Shown here: positions 43,702 through 51,252 of the stretch, one piece after another
Layout: each line of letters begins with the position of its first letter
Position numbering within the stretch: position 1 is the first letter of the stretch
Assembly: GCA_000721275.1 (NCBI GenBank)
Contig: JOFO01000011.1
Coordinates: forward strand, 1 to 64,000
Reading direction: 5' to 3'
DNA length: 64,000 nucleotides
DNA from: Microtetraspora glauca
GTDB taxonomy: Bacteria > Actinomycetota > Actinomycetes > Streptomycetales > Streptomycetaceae
The notes under the pieces: generated by a model
What the model was told of the DNA's origin: nothing
The model's input: only the letters and a program-made list of their open reading frames with translations
Database searches by the model: none
Made by a program: the position numbers and the translations under genes

Positions 43702-44681
43702 GCCCCCTGGCGGACTGGGAAACGCTCTGCGAGAGCGTCCAGGGGTTCGGCAAGAAGGTCAACCAGGACTGGAGCGTGGCGGAGGGCACCGGCTCGGCGG
43801 CCGACCCGCTGGTCCTCACGGTGGCGGACGGGCACGGCTCGCCCTCGTACCCCCGCAGCAACGTGGGGGCGCGGTTCGCCGCCGACCGGTTCGTCGTCCG
43901 GGGCCGGGAGTTCGCCGCCGCCCTCGCCCCGGACCGGCGCACGGGCCGGCTGCGCCGGCTGCACGACTACGCCCGGTACGAGCTGCCGGAGCGGCTGGTG
44001 CGGGACTGGCAGACCGAGGTGTGGGAGCACTGGCGGCGGCAGCCGGGCCCCGAGGGGGCCGGCGCGTCCCGGGAGGACGTGCTGCGGCTGTACGGCTCCA
44101 CGCTCGTGGGGGCCGTCGTGGTCCCCGGCCTGTTCGTCGCCTGGCAGCTGGGCGACGGCGAGCTGACGGTGGTGGACGAGGACGGGCGGGTGCGGCTGCC
44201 GCTCGCCCCGGAGCGGGCCGAACTCGGCGACGAGACGGCCTCGTTGTGCCTGCCGGAGGCGTGGCGGCTGGTCCGGGTGCACTGGGAGCCGCTGCCCGAC
44301 CCGGAGCGGGGACCCCGGCTGCTGGCGCTGTCGACGGACGGCCTGTCGAAGAGCTTCGCCTCGGACGCGGGGTTCACCGCGTTCACGGCGGGGCTGTACG
44401 AGCGGCTGGCCGGCGGGGGCGTGCCGGGGATCGCCGAGGACGTGCCGCGCTGGCTGGCGGAGGCGTCCCGGCACTCCGGCGACGACACCACGCTGGCGCT
44501 CGCCCACCGCGCGGAGCGGGCCGGCGGCCCGGGGCCGGGCTGGGCGCCGGCACCGGAGGCGGCGCCGCCGTGGGGGCCTCCGGCGGCGGGGCCCGACGGG
44601 TCCGGCACCGCACCGGAGCCGGGTCCCGGGCCGGGGACCGGCGGCACTGTGAACGACGACGAGGAGACGGAACGACGATGA
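43698..44681 (+). CDS. PP2C-type protein phosphatase
   Basis: A 327-residue phosphatase. Metal-binding residues appear in VNQDWSV (Asp), LTVADGHGSPS (Asp/Gly), LLALSTDGLSKSF (Asp) and GDDTTLALAH (Asp). The final 70 residues are Pro/Gly-rich. GTG 43698 overlaps the vWA stop, and its stop overlaps the kinase ATG. It presumably reverses phosphorylation by that kinase, targeting vWA-bound or GTPase partners. Domain homology to PPM/PP2C is clear despite some divergence. Confidence 0.85.
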   Translation: MSPLADWETLCESVQGFGKKVNQDWSVAEGTGSAADPLVLTVADGHGSPSYPRSNVGARFAADRFVVRGREFAAALAPDRRTGRLRRLHDYARYELPERLVRDWQTEVWEHWRRQPGPEGAGASREDVLRLYGSTLVGAVVVPGLFVAWQLGDGELTVVDEDGRVRLPLAPERAELGDETASLCLPEAWRLVRVHWEPLPDPERGPRLLALSTDGLSKSFASDAGFTAFTAGLYERLAGGGVPGIAEDVPRWLAEASRHSGDDTTLALAHRAERAGGPGPGWAPAPEAAPPWGPPAAGPDGSGTAPEPGPGPGTGGTVNDDEETERR

Positions 44682-46015
44682 GTGGCATGCTCGACAGCGG
44701 GGACACCCTGACGACCGACACCGGGGAGACGCTGGTCGTCGACCGGCTCCTCGGCCAGGGCGGGCAGGGCGAGGTCTACCGGGTGACCCTGCCCGACGGC
44801 TCCGCGAAGGCGCTGAAGTGGTACTACCCGGACAGCGCGACCCCGCAGCAGCGGCAGGTCGTCGAGGACCTGGTGGCGCGGGACTTCCAGGACGACCGCT
44901 TCCTGTGGCCGACCGCGTTCGTCGGCGCCGCCCCGGACCGCTTCGGCTATCTGATGGACGTGCGGCCGGACCGCTTCCGGGGTCTGCCCGAGCTGTTCCG
45001 GCGGACGGTCACCACCACCTTCCGCGAGCTGCTGACGGCGTGCCTGTACACGGTGGAGGCGTACCAGGCGCTGCACTCGCGCGGGATCGCCTACCGGGAC
45101 ATCTCGTGGGGCAACATCTTCTTCGACCCGGCCACCGGCGAGGTGCTGGTCTGCGACAACGACAACGCGGTGGTGGAGGGCGACCAGAGCGGCATCTCCG
45201 GCACCATGGGCTTCATGGCGCCCGAGCTGGTGCGCGGCGACCCGGGGGCGATGCCCGGCACCCAGAGCGACCTGCACTCGCTGTCGGTGCTGCTGTTCAT
45301 GTTCCTGACGAACCATCACCCCTTCAAGGGGGCCCGGGAGCTGGCGATCCGCTGCCTGGACGAGCACGCCGAGCGCCGGCTGTACGGGCGCGACCCGCTG
45401 TTCCTCTTCGATCCGGACGACCCGGACAACCGGCCGGACCCGGTGGAGCACACGACGGTGCTGGCGCTGTGGCCGCTGGTGCCCTCGTCGCTCCAGGACC
45501 TGTTCACGAAGAACTTCACGGTGGGGCTGCGGGAGCCGTCGGCCCGGGTCCGCGAGTCGCAGTGGCGGGACGCGCTGCGGGCGGCCCGGGACGCGGTCGT
45601 GGAGTGCCCGGCGTGCGGCCGGCAGAACATGACGGACCCCGGCACGGCGACCCCCGGCACCTGCTGGAAGGACGGCACGCCGCTGGTGCTGCCGCCGCGG
45701 CTGGTGGTCACCACCCCGCCGCCCCGCACGGAGCGGCACGTCCTGCTGGGGCGGGCGGCGCGGGTCCACCGGCACCACCTGGCGGCCGAGCCGACCCGGC
45801 ACGACTACTCGGACGCCACCCTCGTCGCCGAGCTGGTCGAGCACCCGCGGAAGCCGGGCCGGTACGGGCTGACCAACCGCTCGGCCGAGGACTGGACCGG
45901 CACCCGCTCCGACGGCACGAGCCAGCGGATCGCGCCCGGCCAGACGGTGCCGCTGCGCTCCGGCCTCGCGCTCGAACTCGCCGACGGCGCCCGGGCGGTG
46001 GTCCGGGCGCGCTGA
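44678..46015 (+). CDS. Ser/Thr protein kinase with C-terminal zinc-ribbon and beta domain
   Basis: A 445-residue kinase: G-loop GQGGQGEV at residues 26-33, Lys47 in ALKWY, catalytic loop YRDISWGNIFF (HRD His replaced by Tyr), metal loop CDND in place of DFG, and MAPELVRGDP. Then a CPACGRQNM..C pair forms a zinc ribbon, and the last about 85 residues form a beta-rich domain (YGLTNRSAEDWTGTRSDG). It completes the TerY-P triad with ATGA coupling to the phosphatase. The degenerate HRD/DFG pair keeps Asp in both loops, so activity is likely. Confidence 0.85.
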   Translation: MSGMLDSGDTLTTDTGETLVVDRLLGQGGQGEVYRVTLPDGSAKALKWYYPDSATPQQRQVVEDLVARDFQDDRFLWPTAFVGAAPDRFGYLMDVRPDRFRGLPELFRRTVTTTFRELLTACLYTVEAYQALHSRGIAYRDISWGNIFFDPATGEVLVCDNDNAVVEGDQSGISGTMGFMAPELVRGDPGAMPGTQSDLHSLSVLLFMFLTNHHPFKGARELAIRCLDEHAERRLYGRDPLFLFDPDDPDNRPDPVEHTTVLALWPLVPSSLQDLFTKNFTVGLREPSARVRESQWRDALRAARDAVVECPACGRQNMTDPGTATPGTCWKDGTPLVLPPRLVVTTPPPRTERHVLLGRAARVHRHHLAAEPTRHDYSDATLVAELVEHPRKPGRYGLTNRSAEDWTGTRSDGTSQRIAPGQTVPLRSGLALELADGARAVVRAR

Positions 46016-46020
46016 GCGCG

Positions 46021-46037
46021 GGCCCGGGGGCCGGGCC
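46021..46037. terminator. Compact stem-loop between convergent kinase and motif-protein genes
   Basis: GGCCCGG at 46021-46027 and CCGGGCC at 46031-46037 pair around GGG. It fills the 27-base gap between two convergent stop codons and probably ends both transcripts. Confidence 0.55.
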
Positions 46038-46042
46038 GGTGC

Positions 46043-46381
46043 TCAGCCGCCGAGCAGTGCCATGATCCCCTGGACGAGCGCCATGCCGCCGCCGCCGACC
46101 GTCACGTACGGCTCGACGGCGGCGAGCGCGGTCCGCACCCGGCCCCGGTCGACGGCGCGCCCGTGGCTCTCGGCCTCGGCGAGTTCGTCGCGTACCGTCT
46201 CCGCCCGGGCCAGCGCCTCGGCGCCGGCGGCCTGTTCGCGCAGCAGGGCGACCAGCTGCTCGGCGAGCTCGCGGGCGGTGACCTGCTCGGCGGGCTGGTG
46301 GTAGTGGTGGTTGGTGACCCGGTTGTCGTTGCCGAAGGCGTTGCCGCTGACCGGCCCGTTGAAGTTGAAGGTGTTGCTCAT
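46043..46381 (-). CDS. Small protein with N-terminal NFNG..GNAFG motif
   Basis: A 112-residue protein translationally coupled to the upstream gene (its ATG overlaps that gene's TGA). Residues 5-24 are an Asn/Gly/Phe segment, FNFNGPVSGNAFGNDNRVTN; the middle is a charged coiled-coil-like helix (ARELAEQLVALLREQAAGAE), and the end is hydrophobic Gly/Val/Leu-rich (GGGGMALVQGIMALLGG). A near copy of the first motif ends the partner protein. It resembles bacterial amyloid-like/RHIM-type signalling segments, by eye only. No function is known. Confidence 0.75.
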   Translation of the reverse strand: MSNTFNFNGPVSGNAFGNDNRVTNHHYHQPAEQVTARELAEQLVALLREQAAGAEALARAETVRDELAEAESHGRAVDRGRVRTALAAVEPYVTVGGGGMALVQGIMALLGG

Positions 46382-47859
46382 GGAGCGGGAGTCCCCTTTC
46401 CCTGGGCCCACTGGCCCCCGGTGTTCTGGACGGCGTTCTGGGAGCCGAAGGCGTTCCCCTGCACGATCCCGTTGAAGTTGTACGTCGACGTCGTGTTGAT
46501 GATCTGCTTCGTGGAGTCGAAGGACGCGCTGTCGATGTGATGGGCCTTCAGGAACCGTTCGGTGGCGACGAGGATGCCGCCCTGGAGGCGCTGGAGGTAG
46601 TCCTGGGCGTCGGCCGCGTCGCTGAAGAGCATCTGCGCGTCGTCCGCGATCCGTTCGCGGATGCTGTCGGTGGCGCCGTGGTCGTACAGCAGGTTCTTCC
46701 GGGCGATGTCCTTGCGGGCGCGCTCCAGGGCCTTCTCGCGGTGGCGGCGGCCGGTGCGGCGGGCGCCGTTGCGGGACCAGGAGCCGGAGAGGCAGCGCCA
46801 CCAGATGCCGTGGGTGCCGCGCAGCAGCGTCCGGGTCCGGTCGGAGCCGTGGGCGGGGAGGGTGGTGACGGTGTAGTAGCGGGCGGCCGGCGGCGGGATG
46901 ACGAAGACCATGACCTCCCAGGAGAGGCTGGGGTGGTGGAGCCGGGCCCGCATGTGGACGGAGACCACGACCCGGCCGCCGTCGCTGATCCGCTCCAGGC
47001 TCAGGTAGGTGCGCATGCCGGCGCCGGGCCGGATCAGACCGGTGCGGACCCGGTCGGGGGCGATCTGGGCGCGCGGCCGGCCGAGCGGCTGTTCGAGGAG
47101 TTCGTCGCCGAGGTAGGCGAGGTGGTCGCCGGAGACGTACAGCCGGTTCCGGGCGCGCAGGCCCTCCAGGCCGGAGATGTTCTCCATCTCGCGGGCGACG
47201 AAGGTGTGCAGGTCGACGGCGTCGAAGGGGACGACGGTGAGTTTCCGTCCCGGGTTCGCGGGGTCGTCGGCGGGCTGGGACACGTCGATGGGGTGCCAGA
47301 CGACGTCCTTGAGCTTCGCGCCGTGGCCGACGAACGGGTCCCGGTGGGCGGCGCTCGCGGCGTACGGGAGGACGTTCGCCTTGGCGAGGGCCCGCAGCCG
47401 GTCCTCGGCCTCGGTCTCCACGGCCGGGACCTGCCGCTCGGGGCGGGTGTCCTCCTGGTGGGCGCGCTGGGCGGCCCGCCAGGAGGCGTCGAGGTCGCGG
47501 TGGGTGACCCACCAGCCGCCCGCCAGCGCGCCCACGGCGACGGCGGCGCCGGTCCAGCCGGCGAGCGGTCCGGCGGCGAGCCCGGCCAGGCCCAGTACGA
47601 CCCCGGCCCAGAAGGCGGTGTAGAGCAGCGACAGGACCCGGTCACGGGCCTCGGCGCGCCGGACGGCGACCCGCGCGTGCCGGGCGAGCGCCACCAGGTT
47701 GATCCCCAGCGGCAGCCCGATGGCGGTCATCCGGTCGCCGGTGAGCTCCGCGTCCATGCGGTACGCGAACGCGTCGTCGAGGTGGACGTGCGCGCACAGC
47801 TTCCGCGTCACCGCGTCCTTGCGGTACGTGGGCAGCGGAGCTGATCGGCGTGCGGCCAT
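46378..47859 (-). CDS. Membrane protein with cytosolic domain and C-terminal NFNG..GNAFG motif
   Basis: A 493-residue protein. Two adjacent hydrophobic spans at about residues 78-118 (LLYTAFWAGVVLGLAGLAAG and following GWTGAAVAVGALAGGWWV) sit between an N-terminal basic segment and a large C-terminal domain of unknown fold (EMENISGLEGLRARNRLYVSG; later WEVMVFVIPPPAARYYTV). Basic/coiled regions precede the final YNFNGIVQGNAFGSQNAVQN motif (residues 460-479), followed by 14 disordered residues. The coupling to the small gene suggests a stoichiometric pair that interacts through the shared motif. Confidence 0.75.
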   Translation of the reverse strand: MAARRSAPLPTYRKDAVTRKLCAHVHLDDAFAYRMDAELTGDRMTAIGLPLGINLVALARHARVAVRRAEARDRVLSLLYTAFWAGVVLGLAGLAAGPLAGWTGAAVAVGALAGGWWVTHRDLDASWRAAQRAHQEDTRPERQVPAVETEAEDRLRALAKANVLPYAASAAHRDPFVGHGAKLKDVVWHPIDVSQPADDPANPGRKLTVVPFDAVDLHTFVAREMENISGLEGLRARNRLYVSGDHLAYLGDELLEQPLGRPRAQIAPDRVRTGLIRPGAGMRTYLSLERISDGGRVVVSVHMRARLHHPSLSWEVMVFVIPPPAARYYTVTTLPAHGSDRTRTLLRGTHGIWWRCLSGSWSRNGARRTGRRHREKALERARKDIARKNLLYDHGATDSIRERIADDAQMLFSDAADAQDYLQRLQGGILVATERFLKAHHIDSASFDSTKQIINTTSTYNFNGIVQGNAFGSQNAVQNTGGQWAQGKGTPAP

Positions 47860-47912
47860 ACGGGTCCCCCTGATCCGTCACCGGACACCCTAGGGGGACC
47901 GCCGGGGCCGTG

Positions 47913-48323
47913 TCAGGCCCCTTCCGCGGGCTTCAGGCGGAGCGAGATCGAGTTGATGCAGTACCGCTGGTCGGTGGGGGTCGGGTAGCCCTCGCCCTCG
48001 AAGACGTGGCCCAGGTGGGAGCCGCAGCGGGCGCAGCGGACCTCCGTGCGGACCATGCCGTGGGAGGTGTCCGCGAGCAGTTCGACGGCGTCGCTGTCCT
48101 TCGGGTCGTAGAAGGACGGCCAGCCGCAGTGCGACTCGAACTTCTCGTGCGACGTGAACAGTTCGGCCCCGCAGGCGCGGCACGAGTAGACGCCCTCGGT
48201 CTTCGTGTCCGTGTACTCGCCGCGGAAGGCGGGCTCGGTGCCGGCCAGCCGGAGCACCTGGTACTCCGACGGGGTCAGCTGCGCCTGCCACTCCTCGTCG
48301 GTCTTCTCGACCTCGTACGCCAT
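47913..48323 (-). CDS. msrB: Peptide-methionine (R)-S-oxide reductase MsrB
   Basis: A 136-residue enzyme that reduces the R form of methionine sulfoxide in proteins. Zinc Cys pairs CRACG and RCARCG and the core ELFTSHEKFESHCGWPSF are present; the catalytic Cys is in QRYCINSISLRL. Length and motifs are normal for a stand-alone MsrB. It starts 15 bases downstream of murC on the same strand. Confidence 0.95.
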   Translation of the reverse strand: MAYEVEKTDEEWQAQLTPSEYQVLRLAGTEPAFRGEYTDTKTEGVYSCRACGAELFTSHEKFESHCGWPSFYDPKDSDAVELLADTSHGMVRTEVRCARCGSHLGHVFEGEGYPTPTDQRYCINSISLRLKPAEGA

Positions 48324-48338
48324 CGTGCGTCCACTCCC

Positions 48339-49736
48339 TCAGTTCGCCAGGCGGGCCAGGATCAGCGGACCGAGGTCCGTGACGTCGCCCGCGCCCATGG
48401 TCAGAACGAAGTCGCCGGGGCGGGCCATTCCCGCGATCACCCCGGGGACGGCGGTCTTGTCGTGGACCGGGGTGACGTCGGCGCCGGCCGCGCGGGCCGC
48501 GTCCAGGATGAGCTCGCTGGTGACGCCCGGGATCGGGTCCTCGCGGGCCGGGTAGATGTCGAGGACCACGGAGGCGTCGGCGAGGGCGAGGGCGTCGCCC
48601 ATCTCCTTGCCGAGCTCCTGGGTGCGGGAGAAGAGGTGCGGCTGGAAGACGACGAGGAGGCGGGAGCCGGCGGCGGCGCCGCGCATGGCCTCCAGGTCGG
48701 CGGTCATCTCGGTCGGGTGGTGCGCGTAAGAGTCGATGACCTGGACGCCGGCGGCCTCGCCCTTGAGCTGGAGGCGGCGGCCGACGCCGGTGTAGGCGGT
48801 GAGGGCCTGGGCGAGGGCGGCCGGGTCGAGGCCCGCGCGGGCGCCGGCGGCGAGGGCGGCGGCGGCGTTGTGCGCGTAGTGGCGGCCGGGGACGGAGACG
48901 GTGAAGGTGTGCGCGGTGCCGTCGAGGGCGACGGTGACCTCGCTCTTCATCCCGTTCGGGACGATCTTCAGGATGCGGGCGTCGGCGTCCGCGTCCTCGC
49001 CGACCGTGACGATCTCCAGGTCCTCGCGTCCGGCGGCGGCGACGCGGCGGGCCAGCTCGCGGGCGCCGGCGTGCTCGCCGACGACGAGGGTGCCGCCGGG
49101 GCGGAGCTTCGCGGCGAACTTCTCGAAGGACTCGTAGATCTCGTCCATGGAGGCGTAGTTCGCGTGGTGGTCGAGCTCGACGTTGAGGACGATCGCGACC
49201 TGCGGGTCGTACTTCTGGAAGCTGCGGTCGCTCTCGTCGGCCTCGGCGACGAAGACCTCGCCGGCGCCGTGCCGGGCGTTGGTGCCGGGGCCCGCGAGGT
49301 CGCCGCCGATCGCGTACGAGGGGTCGGCGCCGAGCTCGGTGAGGGCGACGGCCAGCATCGAGGTGGTGGTGGTCTTGCCGTGGGTGCCGGCGACGGCGAT
49401 CGCGGTCAGGCCGTCCATGAGGGAGGCGAGCGCGTCGGAGCGGTGCACGACGGGGACGCCCAGCTCGGCGGCGCGGACCAGCTCGGGGTTGTCGGCGCGG
49501 ATGGCGCTGGAGACGACGACGGCGGAGGCGTCGTCGGCGAGGTGCTCGGCGGCGTGGCCGAGGTGCACGGTGACGCCGTGGGCGCGCAGGGCCTCGGCGG
49601 TCGGGGAGTCCTTGGCGTCGCTGCCGGCGACCTTGGCGCCGCGCTGGGCGAGGATCTTCGCGATGCCCGACATTCCGGCACCGCCGATGCCGATGAAGTG
49701 CGGCCGTTCCATGGCGGCAGGGATGGCGGGTGCCAT
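48339..49736 (-). CDS. murC: UDP-N-acetylmuramate--L-alanine ligase MurC
   Basis: A 465-residue Mur ligase that adds L-Ala to UDP-MurNAc in peptidoglycan precursor synthesis. HFIGIGGAGMSGIAKIL binds the UDP moiety, GTHGKTTTTSM is the ATP loop, and EADESDRSF and HPTE follow. It stands apart from the division/cell-wall cluster, as in many Streptomyces. A start at ATG 49736 gives MAPAIPAAMERPHFIG; the internal ATG (MERPHFIG) is a shorter alternative. Confidence 0.95.
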   Translation of the reverse strand: MAPAIPAAMERPHFIGIGGAGMSGIAKILAQRGAKVAGSDAKDSPTAEALRAHGVTVHLGHAAEHLADDASAVVVSSAIRADNPELVRAAELGVPVVHRSDALASLMDGLTAIAVAGTHGKTTTTSMLAVALTELGADPSYAIGGDLAGPGTNARHGAGEVFVAEADESDRSFQKYDPQVAIVLNVELDHHANYASMDEIYESFEKFAAKLRPGGTLVVGEHAGARELARRVAAAGREDLEIVTVGEDADADARILKIVPNGMKSEVTVALDGTAHTFTVSVPGRHYAHNAAAALAAGARAGLDPAALAQALTAYTGVGRRLQLKGEAAGVQVIDSYAHHPTEMTADLEAMRGAAAGSRLLVVFQPHLFSRTQELGKEMGDALALADASVVLDIYPAREDPIPGVTSELILDAARAAGADVTPVHDKTAVPGVIAGMARPGDFVLTMGAGDVTDLGPLILARLAN

Positions 49737-49769
49737 GCGGTTCTCTCCCCGGGTGTGCGTACGACGTGA

Positions 49770-49795
49770 CGGTCCCAGCCTAGTGGCTGGGACCG
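49770..49795 (-). terminator. 11-bp stem-loop terminator upstream of murC
   Basis: CGGTCCCAGCC pairs exactly with GGCTGGGACCG around TAGT. It lies downstream of the minus-strand gene 49854-50324 and before murC, so it probably ends that transcript and isolates murC. Confidence 0.65.
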
Positions 49796-49853
49796 GGCGG
49801 GCCGGGAACGCGGCGCGCGTCCCCCGGCCCGCCCGGGCCCGGCCGCCCGCCGG

Positions 49854-50324
49854 CTACTCGCTGTGCGCGAACAGCTTCAGGACGGGCACGCCGACCTTGT
49901 GGCGGGCGCGGGAGGCCCAGTCGCGGTGGAAGAACTCCTCCACGTAGTGCGGGGCGGTCAGGACGATCACCTCGTCCGCCTCCGCCTCCTCGACGACGGC
50001 CTTCATCTTGTCGAGGGGGTGGTCCTCGACCACCTGTCCGACCGCTTCGCAGCCCGCCGCTCTGAGGGCCCGGAGCGAGTGCTCCAGGGCCAGCTCGGCG
50101 GGCTCGCGGGCCTCCTTCCCCTCCGGTTCGTCGCCTTCCCTGGCCGCCTCCTTGAGCTCGCCCATGGCGACGTCGTCGATGGCGCGCAGCAGGAGATCGG
50201 CCTGGTCACCGCGCGGCTGCATCAGCACGATGAAGGACACGGTCTCGTCGCCGTGCAGGGTGGTGACGAATTCCACGTCCACGGACGTCAGGGGCTTCTC
50301 GATCATCAGAACGCTTGTGAACAC
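49854..50324 (-). CDS. Conserved hypothetical protein (Usp-like fold possible)
   Basis: A 156-residue cytosolic protein, closely resembling a Streptomyces-conserved family with motifs IEKPLTSVDVEFVTTLHGD, LLLRAIDDVAMGELKEAAREG and VLTAPHYVEEFFHRDWASRAR, ending KVGVPVLKLFAHSE. The C-terminal part has a universal-stress-like alternation, but no nucleotide motif is clear, and I assign no function. GTG 50324 follows AGAAGGG; an internal ATG at 50306 lacks a ribosome-binding site. Confidence 0.75.
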   Translation of the reverse strand: MFTSVLMIEKPLTSVDVEFVTTLHGDETVSFIVLMQPRGDQADLLLRAIDDVAMGELKEAAREGDEPEGKEAREPAELALEHSLRALRAAGCEAVGQVVEDHPLDKMKAVVEEAEADEVIVLTAPHYVEEFFHRDWASRARHKVGVPVLKLFAHSE

Positions 50325-50430
50325 CTCAGGAGCCCTTCTGCGGAAACCATCCTTCCCCGTGATCACACGGGGACTGCGACTGTGATTGTGCCCAGCCGAC
50401 GCTAAGCGGAACGGGAAATTCCGCCGATTG

Positions 50431-51216
50431 TCAGATCCGACGGTAGCGGCTGAAGAGGAAGCCGTCCTGCTCCAGCAGAGAAGCCAGCCCAAAGCGTGTC
50501 GGACGCGTGAGCGAGGGCCCGTGGGCGATGCGCTGGGCGTCCCCCGCCGTCATCGTCGGAGAGACCGTCAGACACAGCTCGTCGAGCACCCCGGCGGCGG
50601 TGAACTGGCCGAGCAGCCGGGGCCCGCCCTCGGTCAGCTGCCGCCGCAGCCCCCGCTCCGCGAGCAGGGCCACCGCCCGCGCCGGGTCCACCGCCGCCCC
50701 GTCGCCGGCGAGCAGCACCTCGGCCCCGGCGGCCCGCGCGGCCTCGATCCGGTCGGCCGGGGCGCCCGCGCCGGTGACGACCAGCGTCGGCACCAGCGGG
50801 GAGGTGAACAGGGGCAGCGCGAAGTCCAGGTCGAGCGAGGCGGTGACGACCGCGATCGCGGGGGCGGGCCCCTGCCCGGCCGCGGCCCGCCGCCCGGCGA
50901 ACACCTCCCGCGCCCGGGCCGGCCGGTACCCCTCCAGACGGACCGTCTCCGCCCCCACCACCACGACGTCGGCGAGGCCCCGGAGGGTGCCGAAGATCCG
51001 CATGTCGGCCTCGGAGGAGAGCGGCTGCGAGCGGCCCTCGTGCTGGCCGGCCCCGTCGAGCGAGGAGACCATGTTGGCCCGCAGCCAGCGCTCCTCCCCC
51101 TCCGGATACGCGTAGGCGTCGGCCAGCTCGTCGAGGGACCACTCCCGGTCGGCGTCCGCGTCGCTGACCTGGGCCTTCGAGGCTGTCATGTCCGTCACAG
51201 GGAAGAGTTGGCGCAT
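50431..51216 (-). CDS. RibD-C/pyrimidine-reductase-like NADPH-dependent reductase
   Basis: A 261-residue reductase-domain protein. MVSSLDGAGQHEGRSQPLSS, VVVGAETVRLEGYRPAR and LTEGGPRLLGQF are the conserved points of the RibD C-terminal (DHFR-like) fold. A full RibD would also have a deaminase; this stand-alone form may act in riboflavin-like or F420/other pterin reduction. It is divergent from zapE with a 36-base spacer. Assignment of substrate is open. Confidence 0.85.
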   Translation of the reverse strand: MRQLFPVTDMTASKAQVSDADADREWSLDELADAYAYPEGEERWLRANMVSSLDGAGQHEGRSQPLSSEADMRIFGTLRGLADVVVVGAETVRLEGYRPARAREVFAGRRAAAGQGPAPAIAVVTASLDLDFALPLFTSPLVPTLVVTGAGAPADRIEAARAAGAEVLLAGDGAAVDPARAVALLAERGLRRQLTEGGPRLLGQFTAAGVLDELCLTVSPTMTAGDAQRIAHGPSLTRPTRFGLASLLEQDGFLFSRYRRI

Positions 51217-51252
51217 GCCCGCAGTCTGACACGCCCCTTACAGTGGGGAACT

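Noticed and set aside
46043..47512. A single 489-codon minus-strand gene covering both motif proteins in another frame
   Set aside because: The frame upstream of 46381 is Arg/Pro-rich shadow sequence; the real membrane protein is read in a different frame and ends by overlapping the small gene's ATG.
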